DNA of 64,000 nucleotides from Heterobasidion occidentale (lineage: Eukaryota; Basidiomycota; Agaricomycetes; Russulales; Bondarzewiaceae). Made by a program: the position numbers and the translations under genes. The stretch is from NCBI GenBank assembly GCA_039111635.1, contig JBCAQO010000004.1, positions 682,001 to 746,000 of the forward strand, given 5' to 3'. A model generated the notes under the pieces. The model did no database searches, was not told the DNA's origin, and saw only the letters and a program-made list of their open reading frames with translations. Shown piece by piece: positions 57,631-64,000 of the stretch (its first letter is position 1; every line of letters starts with the position of its first letter).

Positions 57631-59379
57631 GCTCTCAACCGCAAAGACAGAGGAGATTGTCTAGATGACGCGGAGCCGCGCGCAGCGCTCCCGCGTCTGC
57701 TTACTTATAAGGGGCCTTCCTCGAAGAAGCGGCGCGCCCGGCGACTCAACAATTCGTGCTCTCGAACCAGGCCGATGCTTCTCATACTCCAAAAACGGGC
57801 GCGGCGTGGGTAAGGTGCCCTGCATCCAGGGATCACGCTGCAATTCGGCCGCTAGAAGGCTTAGCAAGGCGGCTCGGAACTCTCGGATCGATCGTTGCGG
57901 GGCTGCGGGGCTGCTGGGCTCGTGTTCGTTGCTCATGATTGTCGCACATCTTCCTAGCGGAGGTGGGAGAGCGCAAGCAAGCAAGCAACGCCGTGCGTGG
58001 GCGATAAGCGGCGCTGCAGGGCGACCACAAGCGTCGCGTCCTTCCACACGGACGCCAAGAAAGCGCTGAGCCTGACTCGCCCTTCCATACACGAGTCAGC
58101 GAGAACTCGGCGTTAACAAAACTGGATCGAAGGCTGCTCGACATCCATAACCGTAGCGTCGAGGAGCCGCGCGATATGGAAGCGCCAATGTGGGCGCGCC
58201 CAGCTTCGCCCATTCTACCTAGTGTGCGTGTCACCTGAGGCCCAAAAATCGCCTGTGACGCTCGATCTCAACGGAGTACGTCGTGGATCGCGTCGTTCGC
58301 ACGAATTCGATGAGCGAGGCTTACTATACAGGCCTTGCCATGCCTGGCATCTCTCTGATGTTGCTGCGCAGAGCGCTGGCGCTTGAGCGGCGCAGAGTGA
58401 AGGGGGATGGTCAGCAACAATCATCTGACGGAAAGGAGACTGCAGATGGCCATAACACAGGAAATCCGTGGTACCTTTCCGTTTGACTGACCGTCTATTT
58501 GCACGGAAGTTTGAACTTTGTACAGGCACTCGCGTGTCGAGGCCCGGTGCTGGCGTTCCTTGGACATGCCAGGTCTACTGCCGAGCACCATTTCCACCAG
58601 CCATCTACCTTTATCTTGTAGTCGCCAACTGTCGTTAGTCCCTCGAGAAGTCCGAATTGTCTTGTAGAATGAACAAGTGATTGACAGCCGGATTTGGCCC
58701 TTGGCGGCTGCTTCTGACGAGGGTGGATCCTTGAGTGGGAGAGACGCACCTTAGATAGTGACGCTTGCCTATCCGCCTGTGCGAAAGATCTGATCACACG
58801 GGCCGAGACGAGGTTACATACGTCAAGGGCGGGAAACTGGGCGCACATACACCTGGTCATCGGAAGGCTAGTGAACGGCGCAGAGTTATGTACATATCCA
58901 AGCACGCACGTGCGAACTCTGTCACCGTTGGGAATTCAGTCTGTCTGTTGGTCCACGAGCGTTAACAAGAGAACGAGAACTCACTACGTCAAATGGAGGA
59001 GCGATGCACCATGGTCATCGCATATCCTATCGATGACGGGAGTAAACATCGATTCATGACACTTCAAAAATGGAACGCTTCTAGACAACAGTATAGCGTA
59101 AGTGGTGCCGCTGAGAACCATGAAGAGGCTGCGTGGTGGAGCAGCAAGCCCTCCGCGACGTTCGTCTAGACGACCAGAACACAGGGCCTTCTTGATGAAC
59201 CGCCGCGACCAGACGACGTCCCTGCAGCAGAGTGACCTGAGTGCGAAGCAGACCGAGCAGGAGGGTTTGTCATCGGCTATGTGATGTCACGTGCAGCGCG
59301 CTCCTGATAACCTGTCGACCGACTGCTGCCCCTCTCTACTGCCCGACACTGCGCGCACACCCTCGCACCCTCCTGCGCA
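57631..59379. other. Intergenic, nothing recognised
   Basis: About 1.7 kb between divergent genes (SDR minus, isochorismatase plus), with several short overlapping ORFs and no domain. It should include both promoters. Confidence 0.4.
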
Positions 59380-59961
59380 ATGTCCCCCGCGCTCGATCCC
59401 GCCCACAAAACCCGACGTGTCCTCCTCATCGTCGACGCCCAACTCGGCCTCCTCTCCGACCCCCCAAAGGGCGTCCCCACCGCCCCTGCCGTCAAATCCA
59501 ACATCCTCCGCGTCCTCGCCGCCGCGCGCGCGGCACCACACCCCCCGCTCATCATCCACGTCCGCAACTGCGGCGACGCCGGCGAGCCAGACGCGCCGCA
59601 CACTCCCGGCTGGGAGCTCGTCTACGCCCCGCTGCCGCACGAGCCTGTCATCGACAAGCTCAAGAACAACGCATTCGCCGGCACGCGCCTGTGCACGCTC
59701 ATCCCCGACGACGCCGAGGTTGTTGTTGTCGGCCTCCAGAGCGACTTTTGCATCCGCGCCACGTGCAGCGCCGCCCTCGGCCGCGGGAACGAGGTCCTGC
59801 TCATCCGCGGCGCGCACGCGACATACGACCGCCAGGAGGTCTGGGCGGGCGGAGGTGTTACCCAGGCGAGTGTGGTCGAGCGCGAGATCGAGGCGGAGCT
59901 TGAGGAGGCTGGCGTCGTGCTCCTCGACATGACCGACGTGCCCGACGTTTTTGCGGATTAG
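59380..59961 (+). CDS. Isochorismatase-like cysteine hydrolase
   Basis: An intronless 193-residue ORF starting MSPALDPAHKTRR. The fold starts RVLLIVDAQLGLL with the first catalytic Asp in VDAQ, then PLIIHVRNCGD and DKLKNNAFAGTRL with the lysine. The nucleophile is Cys in VVGLQSDFCIRATCSAAL, where many relatives read CV..T. This D-K-C triad is that of isochorismatase/nicotinamidase-type hydrolases, and the length is usual for the family. The substrate is not predictable; fungi use this fold for many small amides and esters. The gene is strongly GC-rich and looks intact. The start is the first Met and a typical N-terminus. Confidence 0.9.
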   Translation: MSPALDPAHKTRRVLLIVDAQLGLLSDPPKGVPTAPAVKSNILRVLAAARAAPHPPLIIHVRNCGDAGEPDAPHTPGWELVYAPLPHEPVIDKLKNNAFAGTRLCTLIPDDAEVVVVGLQSDFCIRATCSAALGRGNEVLLIRGAHATYDRQEVWAGGGVTQASVVEREIEAELEEAGVVLLDMTDVPDVFAD

Positions 59962-61184
59962 GGGCGCCGCCGCCCGACTTAGCAGAGGGAGGGGAGGGGG
60001 GACGCGTCGTCGTCGTCTGCTACTATCTTGTCCTTGGGCTTGTGTACAATCAGCTCTGTTTGTGTTTTCTTGTCCTGCTTATCTACGCTCTGCACTCTGA
60101 TCATCACGCACACGCACACGCAGCATTCTCTCTTCTTTGTTTTGGTATCATCATCGCACGATATACGGCATACGATACGCTGCTGCATTGTATCGCTTCG
60201 CAGCTTGGGGGGTTTGGGTAGATGCGTATTTAGAGAACACGTCGCGATCTTCATCAAACGCGTCATCATGTTTAGGTAAATGAAGCCTCTCGTAGGTCCG
60301 TCACTCTTCCAGATCGCACGATACCGCATGTCATGGCACAGAACAAAACAGCACAGCAGAGTATGTTTTGACTACGTCCTGGTGGCATACTCACATCCCG
60401 TGGCCTATGGCCGGCTCTGCCAAGGCCCCGCGCTCGTCGAGCGCCCAAGCACGGCGGCAATGTAGATTGTAAGTATGCCTGCGTCGGCGGCCTCGCCGAT
60501 GCAGACGTACTAGAGGAGCATCCGCATTTGTTGGAGTGAGCCCATTTCTTCTGTTGTGGAAGTTTCATCGACGCTGCTCTGATGGTGATAGGTCAATGGA
60601 GTGATCGTATTTCGGGATCATTCTTTGCGTAGAGCTCGTTTGGAGCTCGATCTCAAATATGGCAACCCTGTTTGTGGACTCGGAAACATTGCGCAGGTGA
60701 CCCAACAGACCTCGGAAGTGTTCACATATGAGGAAACGTCGCCTACTTATCCAATGAAGAGAGCGCTTAGGTTTCATTTTCCGTCTTACCCGGCATTGAT
60801 GCGACGCGGGCCGAAAGCCAGCTTGGAGAAGATTCGTTTCCTCAAGACTCTGACAGCCCGCGCATATCGTGACTGCATTTCGACAGTTTGGTACATACTT
60901 CTCTCAGGTGTAGGTTGGATCATTATGCTGACTGCGACTCACTTTGAGTCTTCATCATCCCTAATCAAGTCAGATTTATGCACCGTGCATTAAGTCTTAC
61001 AATATTGTGAGTACTGATTTCGTTTTGACCATCAGCATGATTGATATTACGTCGGTGGCGACGAAAATGATGGGCGGTCCCAGACAGCTGTCGAACTCAT
61101 CATATATGAAGCTCGTCTACAAACCGACGACCCTTCTCTCCTCGCATTGCAGGCCCACTACATCCCCGTTTGATTGAATTTTCA
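59962..61184. other. Intergenic with one unassigned ORF
   Basis: The plus ORF 60601-60993 (130 residues) ends in a possible membrane segment (WYILLSGVGWIIMLTATHF). Parts of 60.9-61.18 kb resemble 63.5-63.79 kb, each lying just upstream of a 7TM-like gene, so this is likely duplicated flanking DNA rather than a gene. Confidence 0.35.
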
Positions 61185-62641
61185 ATGTCCTCGCCCGACC
61201 TCGCACCTCATTCCTCCGACTCCACTTACTTGATCGAAGCGGGCGTAGGGGTCATAATCCAAACCCTGTTCTATGGCACGTATCTCGATTTTACATCCTA
61301 CTGCTGAAGGCTGATCCGGAGACGTTCGAGCAGGCATGTTCATAGTTCTCATTCTTTTCTCAACGCGCAGCCTTCTGTCAGCCCAGTCTGTCTCGTAACC
61401 TCCATGGTGCTGATTGAGCATCATGACCAGGCTGAAGGGCTTCGGGTCCAGAGTAAATGTGGCCATGTTGGCAACAACCCTCTGCATGTTTGCGACATCG
61501 AGCGCTGTATGGGCACTGTCCCTAGTTCGCTTTATCATGATAATCAAGATTGTTGATTCCTCTGACCCTACGATGTCACCGGAGCAAATGGTTTACGCAA
61601 ATAAAGCAGCTGAACATATGGGGGTCATAACCGAGGTCGTGTCGTCGATCAATGTATGTATTATCTTACCTGTATGATGTATGCTCTTGTTCGAACACAT
61701 TGACATCTCCTTATCCAGCCCATGTTAAGTGACGCGGTTGTCATTTGGAGGGCGTGTGTGTTATGGCAGGGAAACAAGCCTGCGTTGACTGTCGTGCTCT
61801 GTTCTCTTCTAGGGAGTGCTATAGGTGAGTGCTGATATATCCCAATTGAGAATGCACCCATCAAGCCGGCGTGCAAGTCTCCTTTTTCATATTCGCAGGA
61901 TGCGCCGTCAATGATTTCTATACGAACGAAGTGTTGTGCAGAGACGTACAGTATATCGCTCTGGGACTAATTCTGTTGACCAACATCGTTGCGACGTCCT
62001 CGATCGCGTTTACCGCCTGGTACGATACAAGAGACGATTTTTCTGGTTTTTGGCCCTCATTCTGCTCAGGAGACATCGACGATTCATCATGGCCAACCTT
62101 GGACACAAAAGCAAGAAAACGCATGCCGAAAAGATTCTGGTTCTCCTGACTGAGTCCGGCATCCTCTACTGTTTGATCTGTGTAAGTCGGGGGTTCTAGA
62201 CCCCGAGAAGAGTGTTATTGATGACTCGATAGGTGACTCCGATCATTTTCATTTTCATTCGGCTTCCTACGGAAGTATATATAATCCAATGGACGTGGCC
62301 AATAATGACTCACATCACAGTAAGCTCTTCCTCAGCTGGACGCTTGGAACATCACCTCAGTAGGCAATCAGGGGATCTATCCCACTGGCGTGCTTCTCCT
62401 TGTCGCTTTCAAGCGCACAATATGGGACTCACTCAGCGAGTTCGAGAATCAGGTCTCACTGCCTGACATCCGATTTCGCTCTGCACCCGGCGACGTGGAA
62501 GATACGGGGACACAGCACCATTTTTCTGATCCTCAACAAATGTATCCGAGTGTAGCAGGTCAGACAGTGGCGAAAGAGGCTGACGAGAGGCTGTCGCTGT
62601 CTGCTACCCCATCTATTAGTGAATCGGCGGTGATTCGGTAG
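61185..62641 (+). CDS. Multi-pass membrane protein, fungal orphan 7TM-like family (copy 3)
   Basis: Same family as the copies at 42-46 kb but on the plus strand. It starts MSSPDLAPHSSDSTYL and has VGVIIQTLFYG, MFIVLILFSTRSLL, VAMLATTLCMFATSSAVWAL, MLSDAVVIWRACVLWQGNKPA, ALGLILLTNIVATSSIAFTAW, KILVLLTESGILYCLI, VTPIIFIFIRLPTEVYI and GVLLLVAFKRTIWD, then a hydrophilic tail to the stop at 62641. Exons are joined by short introns (e.g. 61276-61334 with a GC donor). No obvious break, so this is the best-preserved copy. Function unknown. Confidence 0.78.
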
Positions 62642-63797
62642 GCCTGGGCGCAAGTTTGTCGCAGCAGTGATTTACGGTGCTCAAGTTCATCTCCCTACAC
62701 ATTTAGGCATCCCCCGGGCCTTTGAGCCAGTCGGCCCGGCTGAGCTTGATGAATCCTCCGGCTCTTCCTTGGCCCCGGGCTCGGATGTGTACACCCGTTG
62801 ACGATGAGGGATGACTAGGATCATTTTGGACATCTTCGTCAGGACGGATGCATGACGGACCGATCGCGTGTCAGTAGCGTCCGCGCCGCAGCGCACCGCA
62901 GCTCGGGAGACATATGGAGAAGGATATACTGGAGGAGGATCTATACTGGTATATGCCTGTATACTGGCTCGACGGACCGTCAGAGCGCAGGGATGTAGGG
63001 TGTCAGTAGTAGCGACATTGCTGAACGTAGAGGATCATGCAGAGCGGCATGTGCCTGAAAGTCTTTCAGGCTGATCTCAAAGCTGACCTTCGGGCATCTC
63101 GCATCAAACTATGAGTCTCTTCAGCCACTGCTTAAATACAGCCCCGCCTCTCTTTTGTAGGAGTTCCATCGACGCTGATCCTGACCTGCTGATGCTTGAT
63201 CGTATTCTAGGGCGTTTTTCTCGGTGATAAACGGCAGTGGGTGGTCCGGTGATGTCTAATTTTCCAGGGTGCGTGTTTGTAACAGTAAACTCTTTGGCTC
63301 AAGTTGTCGATGCTTCGTGATTTTACTCTGGCTTGACAGGACGGAGTATGCATGCGGTTCGCAGAAGGCTTCCGGCGGCGGCGTTCTCACGATGACGAGA
63401 GATTCCACCTCCCATGTCGCCTAGCATCAATGCGACAGCATTCTGAGCTGAAGGCCAGCTGTTTGTATCATAGAGAAGATGTCATTATGCATCTTCTCAT
63501 TTATCTGACAGGCTGTATGTGCTCCATGCGTTTTCTGGATATGTTCCGTCCATCATAATGCTGAATGCCAATCACATTGAGGCTCTGATATCAGGGAATA
63601 TCATTCACGTCGTACATCGCACGTCATACATCTGTGTGTTGGTCATGAAGAAGATTGGAATCATGTCGGTTGTTATCAACATTCTAGGACGGATCCCGAA
63701 CTTATTATATATCAGCTTCATGTGCAGAAACCCATCCCTCCCCGCTTCCCAGACAGACTACTTTTCACTTTATTAATCCAATCACCGAATCTGCTAG
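62642..63797. other. Intergenic
   Basis: The spacer between copies 3 and 4. Short ORFs such as 63519-63776 read as diverged flanking sequence similar to that upstream of copy 3. No gene recognised. Confidence 0.35.
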
Positions 63798-64000
63798 ATG
63801 CCATCGACGGGCCTCGCATTTCATCTCTACATCACCACTTTCTTGATCGAAGCGGGCGTAGGTGTAATAATCCAAACCTTGTTATATGGCAAGTATCTTG
63901 ATCTTACATGCCGCCGATGAAGGCTGATCTGGAGACGTCCGAGCAGGCATCTTCATAGTTTTCATTCTTTTCTCAACGCGCAGCCTTCTGTAAGTATATT
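63798..64000 (+). CDS. Multi-pass membrane protein, orphan 7TM-like family (copy 4), cut by window end
   Basis: The N-terminal exon is MPSTGLAFHLYITTFLIEAGVGVIIQTLLYG, split here as MPSTGLAFHLYITT and FLIEAGVGVIIQTLLYG. It is followed by a GCAAGT intron donor at 63889 and an acceptor before GCATCTTC near 63950, then IFIVFILFSTRSLL and a GTAAGT donor at the very end. It resembles copy 3 closely. The rest lies outside the window. Confidence 0.75.

Noticed and set aside
55562..57660. Search for a gasdermin-like or other effector next to the TPR-CHAT gene
   Set aside because: The adjacent gene is an SDR oxidoreductase; no pore-forming or effector domain recognised.
59241..59932. Two plus ORFs overlapping the isochorismatase gene
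   Set aside because: R/P/H- and S/T-rich alternative frames without motifs; the isochorismatase frame has the full catalytic triad.

Overview
The window looks like genomic DNA of a mushroom-forming basidiomycete (Agaricomycetes, perhaps Polyporales; the order is a guess). The evidence is protein families concentrated in that group (five FunK1 fungal protein kinases, a Plavaka/KDZ transposase, a TPR-CHAT protein, multi-pass orphan membrane proteins), spliceosomal introns of about 50-60 bp with CTRAY-like branch sites, and a chromodomain Ty3/gypsy retrotransposon. A 100-N scaffold gap lies at 35117-35216. I recognised no rRNA, tRNA or CRISPR array.

Layout. 1-10426: a minus-strand chromovirus; the 3' LTR is cut by the window start, the 5' LTR is 9776-10426, and there is one mismatch in the 330 bp both share. 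It carries gag, protease, RT-RNase H and integrase-chromodomain in broken frames, an extra ORF 3' of pol, and a 1.5-kb non-coding stretch with repeated motifs and perfect hairpins. 12.3-13.9 kb: a KAR2/BiP (ER Hsp70) pseudogene whose central part is inverted relative to its C-terminus. 14.8-18.1 kb: a decayed Plavaka transposase. 18.7-40.5 kb: five FunK1 copies, all minus strand and in different states of decay, interspersed with two housekeeping genes, POP4 (RNase P/MRP) and ERV41 (ER-Golgi cargo receptor). 41.3-42.0 kb: an isolated gag relic. 42.0-47.1 kb: a 2.6-kb tandem duplication, each unit with one multi-pass membrane protein gene. 47.5-50.6 kb: TVP38 (Golgi VTT protein). 51.9-55.6 kb: TPR-CHAT protein. 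56.2-57.6 kb: extended SDR/NAD-epimerase. 59.4-60.0 kb: isochorismatase-like hydrolase. 61.2-64.0 kb: two more paralogues of the membrane-protein family, the last cut by the window end.

How it fits together. The single-copy cell-biology genes (POP4, ERV41, TVP38, SDR, isochorismatase) form a sparse housekeeping framework. Between them lie lineage-expanded families and transposons, typical of a fast-evolving accessory region. No operon-like co-function is claimed.

Reading frames. Many breaks are single-base losses, several in short homopolymers, and two fall in the otherwise well-conserved ERV41. This raises the possibility of residual sequencing error and affects every 'pseudogene' call here. 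Decay supported by nonsense codons, lost catalytic residues or rearrangement (FunK1-2, Plavaka, BiP) is more secure than decay inferred from one frameshift. Exon joins were worked out by eye from splice signals plus family similarity.
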